Positions 42,910-50,313 of a DNA stretch of 50,313 nucleotides are shown here, piece after piece. Position 1 is the first letter of the stretch; each line of letters starts with the position of its first letter. Where the stretch lies: NCBI GenBank assembly GCA_024639325.1, contig JAHEIO010000014.1, forward strand, positions 11,504 through 61,816, given 5' to 3'. Origin of the DNA: Gammaproteobacteria bacterium. Its GTDB lineage: Bacteria > Pseudomonadota > Gammaproteobacteria > Arenicellales > JAANXG01. Under the pieces are notes generated by a model. That model did not search any database, was not told the origin of the DNA, and saw only the letters and a program-made list of their open reading frames with translations. The position numbers were made by a program, and so were the translations under genes.

Positions 42910-44292
42910 CTAAAACGGCAATGGGGTTTCAGGCCTGGTGGTTAGGATGAGTTCCCGAAACTGATCTTTGATACGCGAAAGCGCCGCCTCGTTGTCGGCT
43001 TCGAAGCGAAGAACCAGCAGGGGTGTGGTGTTGGAAGGTCGCACCAGGCCGAAACCATCCTCGAAATCGACGCGCAGGCCGTCGATCTTGCTGACCTTGC
43101 CTGTCGGAAACTGTGCATTCGCCCTCAGTTCATCCATTAACCGGTAGTGTTCTCCTTCTTCCATCGGGATGTGAAGCTCGGGCGTATTGATACTGTCAGG
43201 CAGTGCGTCGAAAACTTGCTGGGGCGTCTTGTCCTGCTTGGATAGCAGTTCGATCAGACGCGCGCCCGTGTACAAGCCGTCGTCGAATCCGAACCATCGC
43301 TCCTTGAAAAAGATGTGCCCGCTCATCTCGCCGGCCAGCACCGCGCCCGATTCCCTGAGCTTGGCTTTTATGAACGAGTGCCCGGTGCGCCACATCACGG
43401 GCTCACCACCCGCTGCCGAGATCTCCACCGGAAGATTGCGCGAGCATTTGACGTCGTATATCACCTTGCCGCCAGGCTGGCGTTTCAGTATATCCCTGGC
43501 GAACAGGATCATCTGACGGTCCGGCCAGACCGCGTTGCCATCCGGTGTGACCACTCCCAGGCGGTCGGCGTCGCCATCGAATGCAAGCCCGATTTCCGCA
43601 TCGTGCAGCTTTATGGCTTCCACCAGATCTTTCAAATTCGCCGGCTGACTCGGATCGGGATGGTGGTTGGGGAAATTCCCATCGACGTCACAAAACAGCT
43701 CCACGGTCTCGCACCCGAGTTCTCTGTACAATCTCGGCGCCACCGTTCCACCCACGCCGTTGCCGCAATCGATGACGATCTTCATGGCTCGGCTGGGTTT
43801 GACGTCGCTGACGATACGCTCGATGTAATCATCCAGAATTTCCAGGTGCCTGTGCGTCCCGGCACCCGTTGCCAGATCGCCATTTTCGATGCGTTGCCTC
43901 ACCGCCTGTATACGCTCCCCGGCCAGCGTCTCGCCGTTGAGCACGATCTTCAGTCCGTTGTATTCAGGCGGGTTGTGGCTGCCGGTCACGGCCACCGCGG
44001 ACTGCGTTCCGAGATGGAATGTCGCAAAGTAGATTGCCGGAGTCGGCGCCATGCCAATGTCTATGACATTGCAACCCGCCGCCATAACCCCTTCCGACAG
44101 TGCGGCTACCAGACGGGGTCCGGAGAGTCGCCCGTCGCGGCCGATGACGATGGCGTCCTGGCCGAGCGCCAGCGCCTCCGTCCCGAGAGCCTGTCCGATC
44201 CGTGTCACCACGTCCTCGGACAGGGATTTATCCACCACGCCCCTGATATCGTAGGCCTTGAAAATTTCTGAGGGTAACATTGACGTTTGCAT
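42910..44292 (-). CDS. Phosphomannomutase/phosphoglucomutase (AlgC/ManB type)
   Basis: 460 residues from the ATG at 44292 (another in-frame ATG is at 44280). The phosphoserine loop is TGSHNPPEYNG (Ser105), the metal loop DGDADRLG (239-246), sugar-specificity loop GEMSGHIFFKE, and the phosphate-binding loop VRPSNTTPLLVLRFE. It interconverts hexose 6- and 1-phosphates for exopolysaccharide, LPS and GDP-mannose synthesis. It is located between lpd and the ClC gene on the same strand. In the window it could supply the sugar nucleotides used by the dehydrogenase/aminotransferase pair. Confidence 0.94.
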   Translation of the reverse strand: MQTSMLPSEIFKAYDIRGVVDKSLSEDVVTRIGQALGTEALALGQDAIVIGRDGRLSGPRLVAALSEGVMAAGCNVIDIGMAPTPAIYFATFHLGTQSAVAVTGSHNPPEYNGLKIVLNGETLAGERIQAVRQRIENGDLATGAGTHRHLEILDDYIERIVSDVKPSRAMKIVIDCGNGVGGTVAPRLYRELGCETVELFCDVDGNFPNHHPDPSQPANLKDLVEAIKLHDAEIGLAFDGDADRLGVVTPDGNAVWPDRQMILFARDILKRQPGGKVIYDVKCSRNLPVEISAAGGEPVMWRTGHSFIKAKLRESGAVLAGEMSGHIFFKERWFGFDDGLYTGARLIELLSKQDKTPQQVFDALPDSINTPELHIPMEEGEHYRLMDELRANAQFPTGKVSKIDGLRVDFEDGFGLVRPSNTTPLLVLRFEADNEAALSRIKDQFRELILTTRPETPLPF

Positions 44293-44355
44293 ATGGAACG
44301 GGATCAAATCTCCAATAAGAATGCTTTCACGGTGATCGGCGGACTCGAGTCGAGT

Positions 44356-45777
44356 TCAGTTTGCTTTATGGATCGCCCGTTTGTCTACCGCAAGCGCGGC
44401 CTCATGCATGGCTTCCGACAGGGTCGGGTGGGCGTGCACGATGCGGGCGATGTCCTCGCTGGTCGCTTGCATCTCCATCGCAACAACGGCTTCGGCGATC
44501 AGTTCCGAGGCGTAGGGGCCGACGATATGTACCCCCAGCACTTTATCGCTGCGTTCATGGGCGATGATTCGGACCTGTCCTACGGGCTGCTCCATCGCTC
44601 TTGCGCGGCCCGTCGCCGCGAATGGGAACGCACCGGTGCGGTAGGGTACATCTTCATCCTTCAGCTGCTGCTCTGTCTTGCCGGCCCAGGCGATTTCGGG
44701 AAGCGTATAAACCACCCAGGGGATCACGTCGTAATTGACGTGGGCATAATTCCCCGATATGAATTCAGCCACGGCGACGCCCTCTTCGGAACCTTTATGG
44801 GCCAGCATCGCTCCGCGGACCGCGTCGCCTACGGCATAGACGTTGGGTACGTTGGTGCGCCATTGGTCGTCGATTTCGATGAAGCCCCGCTCGTTCTTTG
44901 CAAGGCCGACGAGGTCGTCCGCGATGTCGTCGGTATTGGGTTTTCGGCCCACCGAAACGATCAACCGATCCACTTCGATCTGCTGCTCTCCGTTCTTGTC
45001 CTTGTACCAGACGTTTACTTTTCTGCCTGATATTTCACTGCGTGTGACGGTGCATCCGAGCTTGATGTTCAGGCCCTGTGCCTTGAACTGCTTCAGTGCG
45101 TCTCGGGCGATATTGGGGTCCGCCGCGGGCAGGAAATCGTCCATCGCCTCGAGCAGGGTTACCTCGGCCCCGAGCCTTCGCCAGACGCTGCCCATTTCGA
45201 GGCCGATCACACCGGCGCCGATCACGCCCAGCCTCCTGGGCACCTCCTCGAGTTCCAGCGCCCCCGTGGAGTCAATGATCAAATCGTGATCAAGTGGTGC
45301 AACGGAGATATCGATCGGCATCGACCCCGAGGCAATGATGACGTTTATTGCGCGGACACGCCGGGTGTCCTCACCGGCGGTAACCTCGATTTCGTTTCCT
45401 GGAAGAAGACGGCCCCGGCCATGCAGGTAGGTGATCTTGTTGGCCTTGAAAAGCTGATCGATGCCCCCGGTCAGTGTACTGACGATCTTGTCCTTGCGCG
45501 CCATCATGGTGGCCACGTCGATGCTTGCGCCGGTGACCCTGATTCCATGCGCAGCGAATTCGTGGTTGAGGTGATGGTAGTGCTCTGCCGAATCGAGCAG
45601 CGCCTTGGAAGGTATGCAGCCTACATTGAGACAGGTGCCGCCCGGCGAGGGCTTGCCCTGCTTGTCGGTGCGGTCGTCGATGCAGGCCGTGGACATTCCC
45701 AGTTGAGCACAGCGGATAGCGGCGACATAACCGGCGGGACCGGCGCCAATCACCACGACGTCAAATTCATCAGCCAT
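44356..45777 (-). CDS. lpd: Dihydrolipoyl dehydrogenase (E3)
   Basis: 473 residues. FAD-binding start VVIGAGPAGYVAAIRCAQLG, redox disulfide GGTCLNVGCIPSK, NAD motif GAGVIGLEMGSVWRRLGAE, FAD second motif VYAVGDAVRGAMLAHKG and the C-terminal interface His-Glu AHPTLSEAMHEAAL. It reoxidises the lipoyl group of SucB, and possibly that of other 2-oxoacid complexes and glycine cleavage. It starts 33 bases after sucB, so it is the third gene of the sucA-sucB-lpd operon. Confidence 0.97.
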   Translation of the reverse strand: MADEFDVVVIGAGPAGYVAAIRCAQLGMSTACIDDRTDKQGKPSPGGTCLNVGCIPSKALLDSAEHYHHLNHEFAAHGIRVTGASIDVATMMARKDKIVSTLTGGIDQLFKANKITYLHGRGRLLPGNEIEVTAGEDTRRVRAINVIIASGSMPIDISVAPLDHDLIIDSTGALELEEVPRRLGVIGAGVIGLEMGSVWRRLGAEVTLLEAMDDFLPAADPNIARDALKQFKAQGLNIKLGCTVTRSEISGRKVNVWYKDKNGEQQIEVDRLIVSVGRKPNTDDIADDLVGLAKNERGFIEIDDQWRTNVPNVYAVGDAVRGAMLAHKGSEEGVAVAEFISGNYAHVNYDVIPWVVYTLPEIAWAGKTEQQLKDEDVPYRTGAFPFAATGRARAMEQPVGQVRIIAHERSDKVLGVHIVGPYASELIAEAVVAMEMQATSEDIARIVHAHPTLSEAMHEAALAVDKRAIHKAN

Positions 45778-45810
45778 AATTCTTGAACAATCAGGTGTTA
45801 TCGATTCCGG

Positions 45811-47013
45811 TCATACCTGCAGCAGCAGGCGGGCCGGGTCTTCGAGCGATTCCTTGACCGTTACCAGGAACCGGACGGCTTCCGCACCGTCGATGATTCT
45901 GTGGTCGTAGGTCAGGGCGATATACATCATTGGCCGTATTACGACATCACCGTTTTCCGCAACCGGCCTTTGCTCTATTCGGTGCATGCCCAGGATGCCG
46001 CTCTGAGGCGGATTCAGTATGGGGGTCGACAGCATCGATCCGAACACCCCTCCGTTGGTGATGGTGAACGTGCCCCCGACGAGTTCATCCATCGCCAGCT
46101 TGCCTTCCCGGGCTTTTCCGCCGAGATCCGAGATTTCGATTTCGATCTGCGCAAAGCTCTTGGTTTCGGCGTCCCTGATGATTGGCACTACAAGGCCCCG
46201 TGGAGATGCGGCGGCGATGCCGATATCGCAGTAGTCGTGATAGATGATGTCGCTGCCGTCCATGGAAGCGTTGACGACCGGGAAGCGCTTCAGCCCCGCC
46301 ACGCTCGCCTTGACGAAAAACGACATCAACCCAAGCCGCACACCGTATTTTTCCTCGAATTTTTCCCTGTATTTTTTCCTCAGGTCCATGACGGCCTGAA
46401 GGTTGACGTCGTTGAACGAGGTGAGCATCGCGGCGGAGTTCTGGGCATCCTTGAGCCGTCGTGCAATCGTCGACCTGATCCTGCTCATCGGCTCCCGGCG
46501 CTCGTTGCGCGCACCGGGTGCGCCCGCATCCGCCTGCACGGGTGTCGCGGCAGCGGGAGCCGTAGGCGGGGATTTTCTGCTTTCGAGAAAACCCAGTACG
46601 TCTTCCTTGGTCAGCCGACCGCCTCTTCCGGTACCCGTTATGTCTTCAGGGGTCAGTTTGTTTTCCGCAACCAGCCTGCTGACCGCCGGGCTGAGGTCGG
46701 CGTCCTGTCGGCTGGTTGCCGCTTGCTCTTCCATGCTGCTTTCAGCCGCTGCCGCCGCGGGTGCCTCGCTCGCGGCTTTCGGTTCGATTATCGCGAGCAG
46801 TTCATCACCGGAAACGACGTCACCGTCCTTTTTCAGCAGCTTCTCTATCAGACCATTTACAGGAGCGGGGACCTCGAGGACCACTTTTTCGGTCTCGAGA
46901 TCAACGAGATTTTCATCCCGGTTCACGAAATCGCCTTCCTTCTTGTGCCAGGCGAGCACGGTGGCTTCGGTAACCGACTCTGGGAGTACCGGTACTTTAA
47001 CTTCTACTGCCAT
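45811..47013 (-). CDS. sucB: Dihydrolipoyllysine-residue succinyltransferase (E2 of OGDH)
   Basis: 400 residues. A lipoyl domain (1-80) with lipoyl Lys43 in [11 protein letters not shown], an Ala/Glu-rich linker, the peripheral-subunit-binding domain (about 105-145, [19 protein letters not shown]), another linker and the catalytic CAT domain with [17 protein letters not shown] and the active site [15 protein letters not shown] (His, Asp). It transfers succinyl groups to CoA in the 2-oxoglutarate dehydrogenase complex. The start is 24 bases beyond the sucA stop. Confidence 0.97.
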   Translation of the reverse strand: MAVEVKVPVLPESVTEATVLAWHKKEGDFVNRDENLVDLETEKVVLEVPAPVNGLIEKLLKKDGDVVSGDELLAIIEPKAASEAPAAAAAESSMEEQAATSRQDADLSPAVSRLVAENKLTPEDITGTGRGGRLTKEDVLGFLESRKSPPTAPAAATPVQADAGAPGARNERREPMSRIRSTIARRLKDAQNSAAMLTSFNDVNLQAVMDLRKKYREKFEEKYGVRLGLMSFFVKASVAGLKRFPVVNASMDGSDIIYHDYCDIGIAAASPRGLVVPIIRDAETKSFAQIEIEISDLGGKAREGKLAMDELVGGTFTITNGGVFGSMLSTPILNPPQSGILGMHRIEQRPVAENGDVVIRPMMYIALTYDHRIIDGAEAVRFLVTVKESLEDPARLLLQV

Positions 47014-47037
47014 ATGGATCCGTTATTGTTGTTTGGT

Positions 47038-49821
47038 TCAGTTGGTGGCTGGCGACAGCGCTTCATCCACGAGCTGCTTTTGCTGCTTTGCGTGGATGCT
47101 ATGGTAACCGGCGGCGGAGGAGGGCGAGGGGGCGCGTCCACTGTAGTGGATGGATTGCGTGTCCTTTGTGCATGCCAGTATGTGGTGCTGTATCTGGTAC
47201 CATGCGCCCTGATTTCTGGGTTCCTCCTGGCACCAGAAAACCTCGTCCGCAGAGGGGTAGCGCGCAAGCTCGGATCTCAGTTCGTCACGGGGGAAGGGAT
47301 AAAGCTGTTCCACGCGCAGCAGCGCGGTGTCATGGATGTTTCTTCTCTGCCTTTCCTCGAGCAGGTCGAAATAAACCTTGCCGCTGCACAACACAACGCG
47401 CTTTACCGTGTCGCTTTCGAGTGGCTCCATTTCCGGGATAATCAGCTGAAATTGGCCCGATTCGATATTCGAAAGCTGTGAGGTTGACAATTTGTGCCGC
47501 AGCAGGCTCTTCGGCGTCATCACCACCAGCGGCCTTTTGAATTTCCTGATGGCCTGACGCCGGATCAGATGAAAAAACTGGGCAGGGGTGGTAGGGACGC
47601 AGACCTGTTGATTATTGTCGGCGCACAACTGCAGATATCTCTCGAGCCTTGCGGATGAATGTTCCGGACCCTGCCCCTCGTAACCGTGCGGCAGGTACAT
47701 CGTAAGTCCGCAAAGGCGGCCCCACTTGGTCTCTCCGCTGGATATGAACTGATCGATCACGACCTGGGCGCCGTTCGCAAAGTCGCCAAACTGGGCTTCC
47801 CAGATCACCAGCGTATCCGGCTCGGCCGTTGCGTAGCCGTATTCGAACGCCAGCACCGCCTCTTCGGAAAGCACCGAGTTGATGACAAGGAATCTCGGCT
47901 GCCCGTCGTAGAGATTACGCAGCGGGACATAGACCCCCCGGCTGTTCTGGTCGTGCAGGGTGGCGTGGCGGTGGAAAAACGTGCCCCTGCCGGAATCCTG
48001 GCCGGAAATACGCACCGGGTAACCTTCGTTGATCAGTGTTGCGTACGCCAGGTTCTCCGCCATGCCCCAGTCGAGGGGGGACTTTCCCTCAGCCATTTTT
48101 CTGCGATCCTCCATAATCTTGACGATCCTCGGGTGCAGTTCGAATCCATCGGGGATTCCGAGCAGCCGCAAAGCCAGGTCGTTTAAAGTTTTAGCGGAAA
48201 CGCCGGTTTCGACGTCCATATTCCATTTGCTGCGGATATACGGATTCCAGTCAACGGCATAAGGGTTGTCCACCTTGCCCAGCACGTTTTTCGCGACAAC
48301 CTTGCCCTCATCCAGCAGTTGGCGATATCGGGCAACGATCTGATCGGGCTCTTCGGGTTTCAGCACCCCTTCCGCGACGAGCCGGTCCGCATAAATCTTG
48401 CGCGTGGTCGGCAGCGCGGAAATTGTTTTGTACATCAAAGGCTGGGTAACCCTGGGTTCATCCGCCTCGTTGTGCCCGTGTCTCCGGTAGCAGTTGATGT
48501 CGAGCAGCACGTCCATGCCGAATTCCATGCGGTAGTCCAGGGCCAACTGAGTAAAGAACAGTATGGCATCGGGATCGTCGCCATTGACGTGGAATATCGG
48601 TGCCTGCACCATTTTGGCGACCTCGGTGCAATACAGCGTCGAGCGTGTATCCAGAGGATTGCTGGTGGTAAATCCGATCTGATTGTTTACGATGATGTGG
48701 ACGGTACCACCGGTGCCGTATCCGCGTGTCTTCGACAGGTTCAGGGTTTCCATGACAACGCCCTGTCCGGGAAAGGCGGCATCGCCGTGGACTATGACCG
48801 GCAGAACCGTTTTGCCCTCACGGTCATCCCTGCGCAGCTGGCGTGCCTTGACCGAGCCCTCGACGACGGGGGAGACGATTTCCAGGTGGGAAGGATTGAA
48901 GGCGAGTGCAAGGTGCACCGGCCCGCCCGGGGTGTCTACGTCAGATGAAAATCCCTGGTGATATTTTACGTCGCCGGACACGATGAGCTCATCGGAGTTG
49001 TATTTGCCTTCGAATTCGCCAAACAAATCACCCGGAGACTTGCCCAGAATGTTTACCAGTACGTTCAAGCGGCCCCGATGAGCCATGCCCAGAACAAATT
49101 CCTTGATGCCGTTTGCGCCGCCGCGTTGGATGATTTCCTTCAACATCGGAATCAGGCTCTCGCCGCCCTCCAGCGAGAAGCGCTTCTGTCCGACGTACTT
49201 GGTGTGGAGGTAGCGTTCGATCCCCTCCGCGGCGGTCAGATGTTCCAGAAGCTCCCGCCGCGTATCGGCGGCGAACCGGGAAGACCAGTCTCCAAGGGCG
49301 GGTTCGATGCGCGCCTGCAGCCAACGTCGTTTTTTTGTATTGGTGATGTAGTAATACTCTATTCCGACGCTGCCGCAATAGATCTTCCTGACCGCGGTGA
49401 CAATGTCCGCCAGTCGCATCCGGTCCGCTACGGCAAAAGAACCGGTATCGAATTCCTGGGCCATATCGGCCTCGGTCAGGCCGTGATATTCCGGTGCAAG
49501 ATCCGGGACAGGCTCCCTGTCATAGAAATTGAGCGGGTCGGATTCGGAGACCTGGTGGCCTCTAACCCGGTAGGCGTTGATGAGTCTGAGTACCGCCGCC
49601 TGCTTGGCGGCGCCGGCTTCGGACATTTTTGCGGGCGCACCCGCCGGAAGGTAAGTCGCTTCGGAAGTGCCTTGATCCAGCGACTGGAAGTAAAGGCGCC
49701 ATTGTTCGTCCAGAGCGCCCGGATCCTCGATATAGCGATGATAGAGATCTTCCAGATAGGCGGCGTTATTACCGTTGAGGGGTGTGTTGGGATATGAGAT
49801 AGATTTGACTGGGCCAATCAT
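47038..49821 (-). CDS. sucA: 2-oxoglutarate dehydrogenase E1 component
   Basis: 927 residues, the family length. N-terminal interaction region NAAYLEDLYHRYIEDPGALD, thiamine diphosphate loop GDAAFPGQGVVMETLNLS with NNQIGFTTSNPLDTRST, GHNEADEPRVTQPLMY, the HARATL-type loop (here HRHATLHDQ) and the C-terminal WCQEEPRNQGAW. It decarboxylates 2-oxoglutarate and succinylates the SucB lipoyl arm. A 120-base gap separates it from gltA. A possible -10 (TATAAT on the minus strand, 49889-49894) is in that gap. Confidence 0.97.
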   Translation of the reverse strand: MIGPVKSISYPNTPLNGNNAAYLEDLYHRYIEDPGALDEQWRLYFQSLDQGTSEATYLPAGAPAKMSEAGAAKQAAVLRLINAYRVRGHQVSESDPLNFYDREPVPDLAPEYHGLTEADMAQEFDTGSFAVADRMRLADIVTAVRKIYCGSVGIEYYYITNTKKRRWLQARIEPALGDWSSRFAADTRRELLEHLTAAEGIERYLHTKYVGQKRFSLEGGESLIPMLKEIIQRGGANGIKEFVLGMAHRGRLNVLVNILGKSPGDLFGEFEGKYNSDELIVSGDVKYHQGFSSDVDTPGGPVHLALAFNPSHLEIVSPVVEGSVKARQLRRDDREGKTVLPVIVHGDAAFPGQGVVMETLNLSKTRGYGTGGTVHIIVNNQIGFTTSNPLDTRSTLYCTEVAKMVQAPIFHVNGDDPDAILFFTQLALDYRMEFGMDVLLDINCYRRHGHNEADEPRVTQPLMYKTISALPTTRKIYADRLVAEGVLKPEEPDQIVARYRQLLDEGKVVAKNVLGKVDNPYAVDWNPYIRSKWNMDVETGVSAKTLNDLALRLLGIPDGFELHPRIVKIMEDRRKMAEGKSPLDWGMAENLAYATLINEGYPVRISGQDSGRGTFFHRHATLHDQNSRGVYVPLRNLYDGQPRFLVINSVLSEEAVLAFEYGYATAEPDTLVIWEAQFGDFANGAQVVIDQFISSGETKWGRLCGLTMYLPHGYEGQGPEHSSARLERYLQLCADNNQQVCVPTTPAQFFHLIRRQAIRKFKRPLVVMTPKSLLRHKLSTSQLSNIESGQFQLIIPEMEPLESDTVKRVVLCSGKVYFDLLEERQRRNIHDTALLRVEQLYPFPRDELRSELARYPSADEVFWCQEEPRNQGAWYQIQHHILACTKDTQSIHYSGRAPSPSSAAGYHSIHAKQQKQLVDEALSPATN

Positions 49822-49941
49822 TGCAGGTTCAGGCGTCTCGCCGGCTCGGATTTACAAAGCGATTCGATCGGTGTGATTTATTAACGGAATTATAGGTCTA
49901 AAGCGCTTCTTGCGGTAGCCCGTATATCGTTTCAATCCGGT
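49822..49941 (-). promoter_or_regulatory. Gap between gltA and sucA with a possible -10
   Basis: The minus strand carries TATAAT (complement of 49889-49894), 68 bases before the sucA ATG. The position 16-18 bases upstream does not show a good -35, so it might be activator-dependent or chance. No hairpin-plus-T terminator for gltA is evident, so readthrough from gltA remains possible. Confidence 0.3.
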
Positions 49942-50313
49942 TTACCGTTTCTCCAGCGGAATGAAGTCGCGTTTCGCCGGACCACTGTAAATCTGGCGCG
50001 GCCGGGCTATCTTCAGCTCCGGATCGATCATCTGTTCGAGCCATTGCGCGACCCAGCCCGCGGTGCGCGGAATGGCGAACAGGACGGTGAATATGCTGGT
50101 CGGAAACTCCATGGCTTCGTAAATCAGGCCGGAGTAAAAGTCGACATTTGGATACAGTTTGCGGCTGACGAAGTAATCGTCTTCCAGCGCGATGCGCTCC
50201 AGCTCCAGTGCAATGTCGATGAGCGGGTTTTTCCCCGTAACCTCGAACACCTGATGCGCGGTTTTCTTGATGATCGTCGCCCTGGGGTCATAGTTCTTGT
50301 ACACCCGGTGGCC
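49942..50313 (-). CDS. gltA: Citrate synthase, C-terminal part (cut by window edge)
   Basis: The last 123 residues of a type II citrate synthase; the reading frame continues off the right edge ([12 protein letters not shown] at the edge holds the conserved active-site His of GFGHRVYK). The catalytic region is followed by [16 protein letters not shown] (active-site Asp, NVDFYSG) and [20 protein letters not shown], and the end is [16 protein letters not shown]. It condenses acetyl-CoA and oxaloacetate at the head of the TCA cycle. Same strand as sucA-sucB-lpd. Confidence 0.97.
   Translation of the reverse strand, partial: GHRVYKNYDPRATIIKKTAHQVFEVTGKNPLIDIALELERIALEDDYFVSRKLYPNVDFYSGLIYEAMEFPTSIFTVLFAIPRTAGWVAQWLEQMIDPELKIARPRQIYSGPAKRDFIPLEKR

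Noticed and set aside
45901-47481. 526-residue plus-strand frame opposite sucB and sucA
   Set aside because: It is antisense to two unmistakable genes and shows no domain of its own.

Overview
The window looks like chromosomal DNA of a free-living, GC-rich gammaproteobacterium. The pointers are an HflD homologue, adjacent parE-parC, an xseB-ispA pair, a gltA-sucA-sucB-lpd block, AlgC-type phosphomannomutase and AceK. I cannot place it more closely; the DUF1302/DUF1329/RND set and the rubrerythrin/Fe-S/DUF3501 operon suggest an environmental lineage that handles hydrophobic compounds and oxidative stress. I see no rRNA, tRNA, CRISPR array, prophage or intact insertion sequence. About 47 protein genes fill the window with short gaps.

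Left part (1-6.8 kb): a TerB-like gene diverges from htpX, which has a good heat-shock (sigma-32) promoter candidate. Next come a frameshifted relic of a glycosyltransferase, then a minus-strand sigma factor / membrane-bound putative anti-sigma / DUF3106 operon and a small Gly/Arg/Tyr-rich secreted protein. On the plus strand are a sugar dehydrogenase and a sugar aminotransferase that overlap by four bases (WbpB/WbpE-like pair), and a DUF192 protein.

Middle left (6.8-21.7 kb), all plus strand: an S9 peptidase and an M14-type deacylase, hflD, a GST, a cupin protein and a methyltransferase. These are followed by the most interesting block: an isolated FadE-type membrane anchor with no dehydrogenase domain, translationally coupled to a membrane-anchored lipase-like hydrolase, then a DUF1302 putative beta-barrel, a DUF1329 (LolA-like) periplasmic protein, a YCF48/Asp-box propeller and a 12-helix RND/MMPL transporter. 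I read 12.75-20.9 kb as a candidate trans-envelope transport system for a lipid-like substrate.

Middle (20.9-35.3 kb): a methyltransferase, a ROK sugar kinase with a glutamine amidotransferase, a retropepsin-like protease, folE2, ispA and xseB (dxs is missing from between the last genes), the rubrerythrin / two-cluster Fe-S protein / DUF3501 operon with a PerR/Fur-like operator candidate, topoisomerase IV (parE, parC), an aminotransferase with a long basic N-terminus and a HAD hydrolase.

Right part (35.3-50.3 kb): a 73-base palindromic dispersed-type repeat, a secreted hypothetical protein and a Ycf46-type AAA ATPase. Then nine consecutive minus-strand genes run in from the right edge: citrate synthase (cut by the window end), sucA, sucB, lpd, phosphomannomutase, a ClC channel/exchanger, a highly divergent AceK (isocitrate dehydrogenase kinase/phosphatase), an unrecognised bitopic membrane protein coupled to aceK, and a PCuAC copper chaperone. 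The TCA-cycle genes and AceK together suggest control of the isocitrate branch point, but the pairing of AceK with a membrane protein is not the usual arrangement with aceB/aceA.
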